From JAGSOU01 sp049974865 (lineage in GTDB: Bacteria > Pseudomonadota > Alphaproteobacteria > Rhodobacterales > Rhodobacteraceae): a DNA stretch of 64,000 nt. Below the pieces are notes generated by a model. It saw only the letters and a program-made list of their open reading frames with translations. It made no database searches and was not told where the DNA came from. Below are positions 43,083 through 51,075 of this stretch, one piece after another (the first letter of the stretch is position 1; every line of letters starts with the position of its first letter). The position numbers and the translations under genes are program-made. The stretch is from NCBI GenBank assembly GCA_049974865.1, contig JBNGCX010000015.1, positions 4,042 to 68,041 on the forward strand, given 5' to 3'.

Positions 43083-43801
43083 GTCTCCATCAGGCGGCGG
43101 TGCAGCCGTCCCTGGAGCTCCAGCGTCTCCGGTGCGTCGATCGGGCGGGGCGGGGCGGTCGCGGGCGGGGGGATCGTGGCGAGGCCGGTCTCGGCCAGGA
43201 CCAGGATGCTCTGTCCCAGCCGCGCGGCCTCGGCGGGGTCGTGGGTGACATGCAGGACGGTGCGGCCCTTCAGGAGTTCCGCCGACAGGTCCTGCATTTG
43301 GGCACGGGTGCGGGCATCAAGCGCCGAGAAGGGTTCGTCCAGCAAGACCACCGGCCGCTCCTCCATCAGGGTCCGGGCCAGGGCCACGCGCTGCCGCTGC
43401 CCGCCGGACAGCGCGGCCGGCCGTTTTGCCGCGTGGCCGTCGAGCCCGACCCGCGCCAGCACCACCTGCGCCTTTTTCCGGTCGGGGCGCCCACCGCGGA
43501 GCCGCGCGCCGAGGGTGACGTTCGCCAGCACGCTCAGCCAGGGCATCAGCAGGTCCTCCTGCGCCATCAGCGCCACCCGGCCCTCGAGTGAGGCACCGTC
43601 GGAGGCTGCCGCCGTACCCTCCAGCGCCGCGCCATCGGCGAGCCCAGCGAAGAGACGCAGGATGGTGGACTTGCCCGCGCCCGAGGGGCCGAGCAGGCAG
43701 GTCCATTGCCCGGCCGGGGCATCCAGCGACAGCGGTCCGAAGACGGCCGTGCCGCCGATCCGGGCCGTGCCCGACAGGTGTAACCCCGGCGCGGCGCTCA
43801 T
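43079..43801 (-). CDS. ABC ATPase for thiamine-pyrimidine precursor (ThiZ-like)
   Basis: ATPase of 240 residues. Walker A GPSGAGKSTILRLFAGL, Q-loop MAQEDLLMPWLSVLANVTLG, signature LSGGQRQRVALART, Walker B VVLLDEPFSALDARTRAQM, and His in HVTHDPAEAARLG. ATG 43801 overlaps the tenA stop; the open frame upstream is antisense-type extension. Works with the neighbouring permease and binding protein. Confidence 0.87.
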   Translation of the reverse strand: MSAAPGLHLSGTARIGGTAVFGPLSLDAPAGQWTCLLGPSGAGKSTILRLFAGLADGAALEGTAAASDGASLEGRVALMAQEDLLMPWLSVLANVTLGARLRGGRPDRKKAQVVLARVGLDGHAAKRPAALSGGQRQRVALARTLMEERPVVLLDEPFSALDARTRAQMQDLSAELLKGRTVLHVTHDPAEAARLGQSILVLAETGLATIPPPATAPPRPIDAPETLELQGRLHRRLMET

Positions 43802-44472
43802 CCGCGCAGGCCCATGTCCCAGAAGCCGATCTCCAGCCGCGTCGCGGTGGCGAAGCGGTGGCACAGCCGCGCCCAGCGCGGGCTGCACTCGGGATTGTCG
43901 CCCAGTCGGCGGGCCAGCGCCGCGTCGATGAGCGCGCCCACCTCGCGGCAGGTCTGCTGGTATTCCTCGGCGCCATAGGTGGCGATCCAGTCCGCATAGG
44001 GCGTCTTCCCGGCTTCCTGCGCCAGCCGGGCGCCGATCTCGCCATAACCGAGCACGCAAGGGGCGAGCGCCGCCATCAGATCCAGGAAATCGCCCGAATG
44101 CCCGGCATCGAGCACGTAGCGGGTATAGGCGAGGTTCTCCGGCGCCTCTTCGGCCGCGAACAACTCCTCTTCGCTGATGCCCTCGGCCGCGCAGACCTCG
44201 ATATGCAGCTTCATCTCGCCGTCGATCAGCGCGCTCACCGTGGCCGCGCAGGCGCGCATCTCGTCCAGCGTCTCGGCCTTGGTCACGGCCAGCGCCCAGG
44301 CCCGGGAGAAATGGATCAGGAAGACGTAGTCCTGCACCAGGTAGCGCAGGAAGGCCGTGCGCGGCAGGCTGCCGTCGCGCAGCCCCTCGACGAAGGCATG
44401 GCGGGTGTAGCCCCGCCATGCCTCCCCCGCCGCCGCCCGCCACAGCGGGAAGGTCTGGCCGTAGCCGCTCAT
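43798..44472 (-). CDS. tenA: TenA-family aminopyrimidine aminohydrolase
   Basis: Salvage enzyme of 224 residues converting degraded thiamine pyrimidines (aminopyrimidines) to HMP. It has YLVQDYVFLIHFSRAWALA, the catalytic Cys in ALAPCVLGYGEIG and the late catalytic Glu in TRLEIGFWDMGLR, so it belongs to the cysteine-containing TenA_C group. It lies between binding protein and ATPase, overlapping each by 4 bases, which shows that uptake and hydrolysis are one module; HMP then goes to ThiD. Confidence 0.92.
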   Translation of the reverse strand: MSGYGQTFPLWRAAAGEAWRGYTRHAFVEGLRDGSLPRTAFLRYLVQDYVFLIHFSRAWALAVTKAETLDEMRACAATVSALIDGEMKLHIEVCAAEGISEEELFAAEEAPENLAYTRYVLDAGHSGDFLDLMAALAPCVLGYGEIGARLAQEAGKTPYADWIATYGAEEYQQTCREVGALIDAALARRLGDNPECSPRWARLCHRFATATRLEIGFWDMGLRG

Positions 44473-45404
44473 TGCGCGTCCAGCTCCACGGCGATCTGCG
44501 CCACGGGCTTGGCCGCGTCGATCAGGCCCGACTCCACGAGGAAGCTCTCGAACCGGGCATAGCGTCCCTCGTCCAGCGCCGCCGGGCGCAGCGCGAAACG
44601 GGGCAGGGTGTCGGCCCAGGCCTTCTGGTTCAGCTCGTCCTGAAGTTCCGCCGAGGTGCCGGAGAATATTTCCCAGCTTTCCTGCGGGTGGTTGACGATG
44701 AACTGCGTGGCCTTCTCGGTCGCGGCGAGGAAGCGGCGGATCATGTCTGCATCCATGGTCTCGGGATTGGTGACATAGATCAGCTCGTCATAGGCGGGCA
44801 CGCCGTGTTCCTCGGGGTAGAAGCAGCGCCCCTCGACGCCCTCGATCTCCATCTGGTTCAGCTCGAAATTGCGGAAGGCGCCGATCACCGCATCGGCCTG
44901 GCCGGACATCAGCGAGGGCGAGAGCGACCAGTTGATGTTCACCAGTTCCACGTCCTCCGCCGAAAGGCCGCTCTGGCCGAGCATCGCGCCCAGAAGCGCG
45001 TCCTCGAAGCCTGCGACCGAGAACCCCACCTTGCGCCCCTTCAGGTCGGCGAGGTTTTTCACCGGGCCGTCGGCGCGCACCAGCAGGCAATTGAGCGGCG
45101 TTGCCACCAAGGTGCCCACGCGGGTCAGCGGCATGCCCTCGGCCACCTGCAGATGCAGCTGCGGCTGGTAGGAGATCGCCAGGTCGGCGCGCCCGGCGGC
45201 GGCCATTTTGGGCGGATCGGCGGGGTCGGCGGGGGCGATGACCTCGACCTCCAGACCTGCGTCCGCGAAATACCCCTTTTCCTGCGCCACGATGATGGGG
45301 CCGTGGTCGGGGTTCACGAACCAGTCCAGCATCAGGGTCATCTTGTCCTGCGCCAGCGCGGGCGTTGCGACCAAAAGGGCGGCCGCGAGGGTCATCAGTT
45401 TCAT
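44469..45404 (-). CDS. Periplasmic binding protein for thiamine-pyrimidine precursor (ThiY-like)
   Basis: Binding protein of 311 residues of the NMT1/THI5-like family with signal peptide LAAALLVATPALA-QDK. Core pattern: MTLMLDWFVNPDHGPIIVAQEKGYF, DLAISYQPQLHLQVAEG, PLNCLLVRADGPVKNLADLKGRKVGFSV and NFELNQMEIEGVEGRCFYPEEHGVPAYDE. The DWFVNPDH segment is typical of ThiY-type HMP/FAMP-binding proteins. Context (TenA, riboswitch) supports a thiamine-precursor ligand over nitrate or taurine. Confidence 0.87.
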   Translation of the reverse strand: MKLMTLAAALLVATPALAQDKMTLMLDWFVNPDHGPIIVAQEKGYFADAGLEVEVIAPADPADPPKMAAAGRADLAISYQPQLHLQVAEGMPLTRVGTLVATPLNCLLVRADGPVKNLADLKGRKVGFSVAGFEDALLGAMLGQSGLSAEDVELVNINWSLSPSLMSGQADAVIGAFRNFELNQMEIEGVEGRCFYPEEHGVPAYDELIYVTNPETMDADMIRRFLAATEKATQFIVNHPQESWEIFSGTSAELQDELNQKAWADTLPRFALRPAALDEGRYARFESFLVESGLIDAAKPVAQIAVELDAQ

Positions 45405-46387
45405 GTGTCCTCTCCTTGGGTGTCGCCGAGGGCGACCAGTGAAATCTCTCCGTCCCAGGCCGCGGCCAGCCGTTCGGCCGCCTGCCAGGCGCGCAGGCCG
45501 GAGCGGCAGCACAGGATGGCCCGCTGCCCGGGCTCCGGGACGGGCCCGCCCGGGCCAAAGGCCGAGACAGGCAGGCGGCGGGCGTTCGCGCCGAGCGGCG
45601 GCCCTTCCTCGCCCTCCTCCCGCAGATCGGCCACGAAATCGCAGTCGCGGATTTCCGCGCGGGCCAGGAAGCGGGGCTGCCGCGCCGGTTCGGGCGCGGC
45701 GTCGAAGCGGAAGCCGCCGAAGCGGAAGCCGCGCGCGTCGAAGGTGACGAGCCGGCCCAGCGGCGAGGGGGCCATGTCCGCCAGCACCGCCACCGCCATC
45801 TGGGCCTGCAGCGCGCCGATCACGCCCACCACGGGGCCAAGCACGCCATCCTCGGCGCAGGTGCCGGCGCGGGCGGGTAGATCGGGAAACACCGCGCGCA
45901 GGCTGGGCGCGGTGCCGCAGAAACCGCCGGCATAACCCTCCATGCCCGTCACCGAGGCGCTGATCAGGGGCAGGCCGGTGGCGCGGCAGCTGTCCGACAG
46001 GATGTAGCTGGCGGCGAAGGTGTCGGCGCAGTCGAGCACAAGATCGATGCCGGCGCAGAGAGGCCCGGCGGTCTCGGGGCCGAGCGCGCCGCGCACCGGC
46101 TCCACCCGGCATTCCGGGTTCAGAGCGGCGGCATGGGTCGCCGCGACAACGGCCTTTGGTTGGCCCAGATCATTTTCCCGGAACAGGGTCTGGCGGTGCA
46201 GGTTGGTTCGCTCCACCCGGTCGGGATCGACCACCCGCAGCGTGCCGATGCCGGCGCCGGCGAGGAATTGCAGCACCGGCGCGGCCAGCCCGCCGGCCCC
46301 CACCACCAGCACCCGCGCGGCCCGCAGCTTGGCCTGGCCTTCGGGCCCCAGCTCGGGCACCGCGACTTGGCGGGCATAGCGGCTCAT
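45401..46387 (-). CDS. thiF: ThiF-type adenylyltransferase fused to rhodanese domain
   Basis: Protein of 328 residues. The N-terminal E1-like domain (1-235) has MSRYARQVAVPELG, the nucleotide motif VLVVGAGGLAAPVLQFLAG, the Arg finger in HRQTLF, and ISASVTGMEGYAG; a Cys occurs in GTCAEDGVLGPVVGVIG. The C-terminal part (about 245-320) is a rhodanese domain with active-site CCRSGLRAW. It activates the ThiS C-terminus and probably also delivers sulfur itself, replacing ThiI. MoeB-rhodanese proteins look similar, but the position between thiE and thiY supports ThiF. Confidence 0.88.
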   Translation of the reverse strand: MSRYARQVAVPELGPEGQAKLRAARVLVVGAGGLAAPVLQFLAGAGIGTLRVVDPDRVERTNLHRQTLFRENDLGQPKAVVAATHAAALNPECRVEPVRGALGPETAGPLCAGIDLVLDCADTFAASYILSDSCRATGLPLISASVTGMEGYAGGFCGTAPSLRAVFPDLPARAGTCAEDGVLGPVVGVIGALQAQMAVAVLADMAPSPLGRLVTFDARGFRFGGFRFDAAPEPARQPRFLARAEIRDCDFVADLREEGEEGPPLGANARRLPVSAFGPGGPVPEPGQRAILCCRSGLRAWQAAERLAAAWDGEISLVALGDTQGEDT

Positions 46388-46980
46388 CGCGTGGCCTCCA
46401 GCCATTGCCGGACGCGCGTCTCGGGGTCGTCCTTCAGCGTGATGTCGGTGACGGCGGAGATGATGTCTGCCCCCGCCGCCAAGGCCCCTGCGGCGCGTTC
46501 CACGCTCATGCCGCCGATGGCGACGAGGGGGATGCCGCCGACTAGGCGCTTCCATTCGGTGACGCGCTCCAGCCCCTGCCGGTGCCATTTCATCTTTTTC
46601 AGGATTGTCGGATAGACCGGCCCCAGCGCCACGTAACCGGGTCTCAGCGACAACGCCCGCTCCAGCTCGGCATGGTCATGGGTACTGACCCCCAGCTTCA
46701 GCCCGGCGCGGCGGATGGCGGGCAAGTCGGCCTCTTCCAGATCCTCCTGGCCCAGATGCACCCAGTCGCAGCCCGCGCCGATCGCAAGGCGCCAGTGGTC
46801 GTTGACGACCAGAACGGCGCCGTCACGGCGGCAGAGCGCCTGTGCCTGCGCGATGGCCGTGCGCAACGCGGGTTCCGGCATGTCCTTGATGCGCAATTGC
46901 ACCAACTTTACGCCCAGCGGCAGGGTGCGCTCCAGCCAGTCCACGCTGTCGAAGATGGGGTAGAAGCGGTCGAGGCTCAT
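46384..46980 (-). CDS. thiE: Thiamine-phosphate synthase
   Basis: TIM-barrel enzyme of 198 residues coupling HMP-PP with thiazole phosphate. Motifs: GVKLVQLRIKDM, VVNDHWRLAIGAGCDWVHLGQEDL, GVSTHDHAELERAL and IGGMSVERAAGALAAGADIISAV. It is somewhat shorter than the 210-residue norm and starts MSLDRFYPIFDS, with Asp in place of the usual longer N-terminus. It overlaps thiF and thiG by 4 bases each. Confidence 0.93.
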   Translation of the reverse strand: MSLDRFYPIFDSVDWLERTLPLGVKLVQLRIKDMPEPALRTAIAQAQALCRRDGAVLVVNDHWRLAIGAGCDWVHLGQEDLEEADLPAIRRAGLKLGVSTHDHAELERALSLRPGYVALGPVYPTILKKMKWHRQGLERVTEWKRLVGGIPLVAIGGMSVERAAGALAAGADIISAVTDITLKDDPETRVRQWLEATR

Positions 46981-47750
46981 TCCAGGAACGCCTTTCCCAG
47001 CACGGGGGTCGAGGGGGCGGCCATGTCGCGCGGCTCCATCGGGTCGGCCGCCCGGGCCAGGCACCCGGCCTCCACCGCGCGGGCAAAGCCCTCGGCCATC
47101 GCCGCCGGGTCGCCCGCCTTGGCCACGGCGGTGTTCAGCAGCACCGCGTCGAAGCCCATCTCCATGGCCTGCGCGGCTTGGCTGGGCAGGCCCAGCCCGG
47201 CATCCACCACCATCGGCACATCGGGGAACTGCGCCCGCAGCGTCCGCAACCCGTAGACATTGGTCAGCCCCAACCCGGTGCCGATGGGCGCGCCCCAGGG
47301 CATCAGCACCTCGCAGCCTGCCTCCAGCAGGCGCTCGGCCAGAACCACGTCCTCGGTGGTGTAGGGGAAGACCTGGAAGCCCTCGGTCGTCAGGATGCGC
47401 GCCGCCTCGACCAGCCCGAACGGATCGGGCTGGAGCGTGTCGGCGTGGCCGATCACCTCCAGCTTGATCCAGTCGGTGTCGAACAGCTCGCGCGCCATCT
47501 GCGCCGTGGTCACCGCCTCGCGCACCGAGTGGCAGCCAGCGGTGTTGGGCAGCACGCGCACGCCCAGATCCCGCACCAGCGCCCAGAAATCCGCGCCCGC
47601 GCGTTCGCCGCCGGCCTCGCGGCGGACGGAGACAGTGGCGACGCCTGCGCCGGAGCGGCGGAAGGCCTCGGCCAACACGGCCGGAGAGGGGTATTGCGCC
47701 GTGCCCAGCATCAGGGGCGAGGCGACCTCGGTTCCGTAGAAACGCGGCAT
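46977..47750 (-). CDS. thiG: Thiazole synthase
   Basis: Enzyme of 257 residues making the thiazole phosphate ring from DXP, dehydroglycine and ThiS-thiocarboxylate. The start FYGTEVASPLMLGTAQYPSP, the Schiff-base Lys in WIKLEVIGHADTLQPD, LPNTAGCHSVREAV and the C-terminal MGFDAVLLNTAVAKAGDP are diagnostic. DXP is the product of the dxs gene elsewhere in this window. Three bases separate it from thiS. Confidence 0.95.
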   Translation of the reverse strand: MPRFYGTEVASPLMLGTAQYPSPAVLAEAFRRSGAGVATVSVRREAGGERAGADFWALVRDLGVRVLPNTAGCHSVREAVTTAQMARELFDTDWIKLEVIGHADTLQPDPFGLVEAARILTTEGFQVFPYTTEDVVLAERLLEAGCEVLMPWGAPIGTGLGLTNVYGLRTLRAQFPDVPMVVDAGLGLPSQAAQAMEMGFDAVLLNTAVAKAGDPAAMAEGFARAVEAGCLARAADPMEPRDMAAPSTPVLGKAFLE

Positions 47751-47753
47751 CGC

Positions 47754-47951
47754 TCAGCCCCCCTGACGCGGCGCGACGATCTCCAGCCGGTCGCCGGGGG
47801 AAAGCGTCAGGTGCGCCCGCGCCGCCGCCGGCACGAAGGATTCATTGACGGCGGTGGCCACCTTCGCCCCGCCATAGCCGAGCTCGTCGAGGGCCCCCGC
47901 CAGCGTCGTGGCGGCGACCTCGGTCGCCGCGCCGTTAACCGTGATCTTCAT
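47754..47951 (-). CDS. thiS: Sulfur carrier protein ThiS
   Basis: Ubiquitin-like carrier of 65 residues that ends in the required Gly-Gly (VAPRQGG), the site of adenylation by ThiF and thiocarboxylate formation. Beta-grasp pattern ITVNGAATEVAATTLAGALDELG is intact. Its 5' end overlaps thiO by 17 bases. Confidence 0.94.
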   Translation of the reverse strand: MKITVNGAATEVAATTLAGALDELGYGGAKVATAVNESFVPAAARAHLTLSPGDRLEIVAPRQGG

Positions 47952-48918
47952 CCATCACCTCCGGGGTTTTTCCGTCGCAGACCAGATCGGCCACCATCCG
48001 CGCCAGCGCGGGCGCCAGAAGAAAACCGTGGCGGAACAGGCCATTCACGTGGATCGTGTCGCCCCGCCTGCGGATGCGGGGCATGTTGTCGGGGAAGGCG
48101 GGGCGGGCATCGGTGCCGATCTCGACCAGCTCGGCCTCGCCGAAGGCGGGGTGGAGAGCATAGGCCGCCGAAAGCAGTTCAAGCACCGAGCGGACGGTGG
48201 GGCGCCCCCGCTCGCCGCTTTCGATCATCGTGGCGCCCAGCATGAACACCCCGTCGCCGCGCGGCACGATGTACAGCGGATAGCGCGGGTGCAGCAGCCG
48301 CACCGGGCGCGACAGCGAGACATCCGGGGCGCGCAGCACCACCATCTCGCCCTTGACACCGCGCAGGTCGGGCAGCGCATCCCGCGCCTCCAGCCCCCGG
48401 CAGTCGAAGGTCAGGCCCTGTGCCTTGCCCTCGCCGGTGGTGAAGGCTACGCCCATCTCCTCCAACCGCCGGCGCAGATGGGCAAGGGCCGCGCGCGGGG
48501 CGAGATGCGCCTCGCCGGGGAAATGCAGCGCCTCGGGAAAACGCCCGCCGAGTTGCGGCTCCAGCGCGGCCAGCGCGTCGCGGCCCAGCCTTTGGTGGCC
48601 CCCGGTGCGGCGGGCGAAGCGGTCGATCTCGCGCCGGTCGCGCTGCAGCGCCACCACCAGCGAACCGTTGCGGATGACCTCCACGCCCTGGCGCCGCCAC
48701 CAATCGGCGGCCTCCTGCCCCAGCCGGACCACCGGCTCTTCGGCGGTTTCGCCTTCGCAGAAGGGGGCGAGCATCCCGCCCGCCCACCAGGAACAGGCAT
48801 GCGGGCCGGGTTGGGTTTCGCGGTCGATCACCGTCACGTCCAGCCCGCGCCCGGCCAGTTCCGTGGCCACGCACAGCCCGGCGACCCCCGCGCCCATCAC
48901 GGTCGCGCGGCCGGTCAT
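47935..48918 (-). CDS. thiO: Glycine oxidase ThiO
   Basis: FAD-dependent oxidase of 327 residues giving the dehydroglycine used by ThiG. The dinucleotide motif MGAGVAGLCVATELAGRGLDVTVID is at residues 8-32; SWWAGGMLAPFCE (glycine oxidase/ThiO signature), RGLEARDALPDLRGVKGEM and FMLGATMIESGERG follow, and DTIHVNGLFRHGFLLAPALA ends the flavin domain. Its use of O2 implies aerobic thiazole synthesis. Confidence 0.92.
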   Translation of the reverse strand: MTGRATVMGAGVAGLCVATELAGRGLDVTVIDRETQPGPHACSWWAGGMLAPFCEGETAEEPVVRLGQEAADWWRRQGVEVIRNGSLVVALQRDRREIDRFARRTGGHQRLGRDALAALEPQLGGRFPEALHFPGEAHLAPRAALAHLRRRLEEMGVAFTTGEGKAQGLTFDCRGLEARDALPDLRGVKGEMVVLRAPDVSLSRPVRLLHPRYPLYIVPRGDGVFMLGATMIESGERGRPTVRSVLELLSAAYALHPAFGEAELVEIGTDARPAFPDNMPRIRRRGDTIHVNGLFRHGFLLAPALARMVADLVCDGKTPEVMDEDHG

Positions 48919-49718
48919 GTCCAGACCTCGTGGAAATGGTGCACCGGGCCGTGGCCCTGGCCGATGCCGAGACGGTCCGCCACCGCGATCGCGGCATGCA
49001 GCCAGGATTGCGCCCGGCGCACCGCGTCCTCCAGCCCGGCCCCCTTGGCCAGTTCAGCGGCGATGGCCGACGAGAGCGTACAGCCGGTGCCGTGGGTGTT
49101 GCGGGTGTCGATGCGCGGGGCGGAGATCTCGATCACGCCGTTACGGGTCACCAGCCGGTCGGTGCAGACCGGGCCCTCGGCATGGCCGCCCTTCATCAGC
49201 ACCGCCCGCGCGCCGAGATCGAGCAGGGCGCGGCCCTGCGCCGTTGCCTCCTCGGCGCCGTGGGCCGGCGCGGTGCCCAGCAAGCGGGCGGCCTCGGGCA
49301 GGTTGGGGGTCAGCAGGTCGGCACGCGGCAGCAGGCGGGTTTTCAGCGTCTCCACCGCCGCGTCCTCCAGCAGGGGATCGCCGGATTTCGCCACCATCAC
49401 AGGGTCGAGCACGACCGGGCCTTCGTAGCGTTCCAGAGCGCCGGCGACGGCCTCGATGATGGCGGGGCTGGCCAGCATCCCGATCTTGACCGCGCCGATC
49501 CCGATATCGTCGAGCACGGCGGCGATCTGGGCGGCGACCATGGGCGCGGACACCGGCTCCACTCCCATCACGCCCCGCGTGTTCTGCGCGGTGATGCCGG
49601 TGATCGCGCTGGCGCCGTAGACGCCGCGCGCCGAGAAGGTCTTGAGGTCTGCCTGGATGCCTGCGCCGCCCCCGCTGTCGGAGCCGGCGATGGTCAGGGC
49701 TGCGGCTGTGGCCGTCAT
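48915..49718 (-). CDS. thiD: HMP/HMP-phosphate kinase
   Basis: Kinase of 267 residues that phosphorylates HMP twice. Ribokinase-fold motifs: LTIAGSDSGGGAGIQADLKTF, SAITGITAQNTRGV, VLDPVMVAKSGD and the GTGCTLSSAIAAELAKG anion hole. First gene of the operon behind a TPP riboswitch; start ATG 49718 follows CAGGAGGAAGAG. It receives HMP from TenA activity. Confidence 0.95.
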   Translation of the reverse strand: MTATAAALTIAGSDSGGGAGIQADLKTFSARGVYGASAITGITAQNTRGVMGVEPVSAPMVAAQIAAVLDDIGIGAVKIGMLASPAIIEAVAGALERYEGPVVLDPVMVAKSGDPLLEDAAVETLKTRLLPRADLLTPNLPEAARLLGTAPAHGAEEATAQGRALLDLGARAVLMKGGHAEGPVCTDRLVTRNGVIEISAPRIDTRNTHGTGCTLSSAIAAELAKGAGLEDAVRRAQSWLHAAIAVADRLGIGQGHGPVHHFHEVWT

Positions 49719-49787
49719 CTCTTCCTCCTGTTCCGGCGCGGGGATGTGGAGAAAGAGAGTGCAAGGGGAGTCCCCTGCCGATCATGC

Positions 49788-49872
49788 TCCGTTCCCTACG
49801 CCGGTATTGTCCGGATCAGGTTCGATGGGTTGGCGCTTTGCCTCTCAGCCCCGTGCAGGGCACCCCAACGGA
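49788..49872 (-). promoter_or_regulatory. TPP riboswitch upstream of the thiD operon
   Basis: Minus-strand aptamer complete: GGGGTGCCCTGC, GGGGCTGAGAGG, CCATCGAACCTGATCCGG and ACCGGCGTAGGGAACGG; CCGTT and AACGG ends pair as P1. It lies 70 bases before thiD. A GCAGGGG-ACT-CCCCTTGC hairpin (49760-49778) between aptamer and gene could be part of the expression platform, with no strong T-run. Confidence 0.94.
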
Positions 49873-49881
49873 TTTGCGCGA

Positions 49882-49910
49882 TTGGTATCGCTTCGGCGGT
49901 GGCGATGCAA
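49882..49910 (-). promoter_or_regulatory. Candidate promoter of the thiD operon
   Basis: Minus-strand TTGCAT (49910-49905), 17-base spacer, TACCAA (49887-49882). The predicted start lies at the 5' edge of the riboswitch and after the stop codon of the EamA gene. Confidence 0.42.
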
Positions 49911-49927
49911 GCGGCACTCACCGCCGT

Positions 49928-50821
49928 TCACGTCTTGCGCCGGCCGGGCCTTCGATTGGCCAAGACCGTGCCCGCCGCGGCGGCGATGGCGGCGAGCCAG
50001 ACGACGGGCCCCGGCCTCTCGCCGTAGAATAGCGCGCCGATCAGCACGCCGGCCACCGCGATGGTGAGACCGAGGTGGCTGATATAGACGGGCCCGCCGC
50101 GCTGTTGCAGGGCAAAGAAAACCGGGTAGGTCAGCGCGGTCGCCGCCACCTGCGCGGCAAGGATCGGGCCCAGTACGCCGGGGGCCGGGACGGCGCCCCA
50201 GCCGCCGAGCAGCCCGAGGACGGGCAGCAGGCTGGCCGCGCCCCCCAGCAGCATGCCGGCGGCCAGCGCAAGCCGGTCGGTGTCGGGCGGCCAGGCGGCA
50301 GAGCGATAGACATTCCCGGTCGCCAGGGATAGCGGCACGAGAAGGCCGAGCGCCATCCACGGCGCGCCCTGCCCGGACAGGCCGCCGCCGCCGCGGGTCA
50401 CCAGGACCGCCCCCGCCGCCAGTCCCAGCACCAGCCCGGCGCCCCGCAGCGGGTGCCAGCGCTCCTGCCCCACGGAAAGGGCCAGCGCGTAGGTGATCAC
50501 CGGCGGCAGGGTATAGAGCAGCGCCACCATCGACGGCCCGACCCGCTCCACCAGCATGAACACGGTGACATTAGGCACCGCCAGACCGGTGACGCCGCTG
50601 ACGGCGTAATAGCGCAGGTGGGCGGCGGAAAAGGGCAGGCGGGTGCCCCGCCGCCGCGCCAGCGCCAGCAGCACCAGCCCGGCCCCGCCCAGTTGCGCGA
50701 AAGCATAGCCGACCGGCGTCAGGCCCATCTGGCGGCCCTGGTCGGCCAAGGGCAGCATCAGGGCCGTCAGCAGGCCCAGCGTGACCAGCGCGGCGAGGTT
50801 GGCAAGGTCGCTGCGGGCCAT
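49928..50821 (-). CDS. EamA/DMT-family transporter
   Basis: Inner-membrane protein of 297 residues with ten helices in two EamA repeats (FMLVERVGPSMVALLYTLPPVITYALALSVG ends the first; LGLTIAVAGVLIGALFYGE ends the second). ATG 50821 (MARSDLANLAALVTLG) is the start; the open frame upstream is not gene-like. It lies just upstream of the thiD riboswitch; whether it contributes to thiamine transport is unknown, as DMT proteins have many substrates. Confidence 0.83.
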   Translation of the reverse strand: MARSDLANLAALVTLGLLTALMLPLADQGRQMGLTPVGYAFAQLGGAGLVLLALARRRGTRLPFSAAHLRYYAVSGVTGLAVPNVTVFMLVERVGPSMVALLYTLPPVITYALALSVGQERWHPLRGAGLVLGLAAGAVLVTRGGGGLSGQGAPWMALGLLVPLSLATGNVYRSAAWPPDTDRLALAAGMLLGGAASLLPVLGLLGGWGAVPAPGVLGPILAAQVAATALTYPVFFALQQRGGPVYISHLGLTIAVAGVLIGALFYGERPGPVVWLAAIAAAAGTVLANRRPGRRKT

Positions 50822-50829
50822 AGCCGTGT

Positions 50830-50979
50830 CTAGCGCAGGCGCAGGTCGCGCAGCGACAGCGGCCGCGGCCCGGACGGGCATGACAGCCCGATATCGCGGC
50901 GGATATGACAATCCAGTTCGTCCCGGCGTTGCGGGTCGATGCGGAAGACCTGGGTGAAAAAGCGGGTGAGCGTGGTCAT
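50830..50979 (-). CDS. DUF1127-like small protein (49 aa)
   Basis: Short ORF from ATG 50979, preceded by GGAGATCCCA. The sequence MTTLTRFFTQVF...RRDELDCHIRRDIGLS...PLSLRDLRLR has the Arg-rich helix ending in RDIGL that marks DUF1127 (YjiS-like) proteins of alphaproteobacteria; these bind RNA or affect small-RNA and phosphate responses in some species. Divergent from a lysR gene across a 96-base gap. Its stop lies 8 bases before the EamA start, so both may be co-transcribed. Confidence 0.65.
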   Translation of the reverse strand: MTTLTRFFTQVFRIDPQRRDELDCHIRRDIGLSCPSGPRPLSLRDLRLR

Positions 50980-51009
50980 TGGGATCTCCATCACGGCATG
51001 GATGGGAAA

Positions 51010-51038
51010 TTGACAGAAACAGTCGATATTAATAATCC
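51010..51038 (+). promoter_or_regulatory. Candidate lysR promoter
   Basis: A perfect -35 TTGACA at 51010-51015 precedes AT-rich -10 candidates (AATAAT at 51031-51036 or TAATCC at 51033-51038, spacing 15-17). Confidence 0.45.
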
Positions 51039-51074
51039 TCGAAATCGAGAGAAGTCCTTTCACATTTGGTGAAA
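51038..51074. promoter_or_regulatory. Two inverted repeats upstream of lysR
   Basis: CTCGA-AA-TCGAG (51038-51049) and TTTCAC-ATTTG-GTGAAA (51058-51074). The second ends two bases before the ATG of lysR and covers the usual ribosome-binding position; no Shine-Dalgarno is visible. Both could be regulator sites for the divergent DUF1127/lysR pair. Confidence 0.4.
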
Positions 51075-51075
51075 A

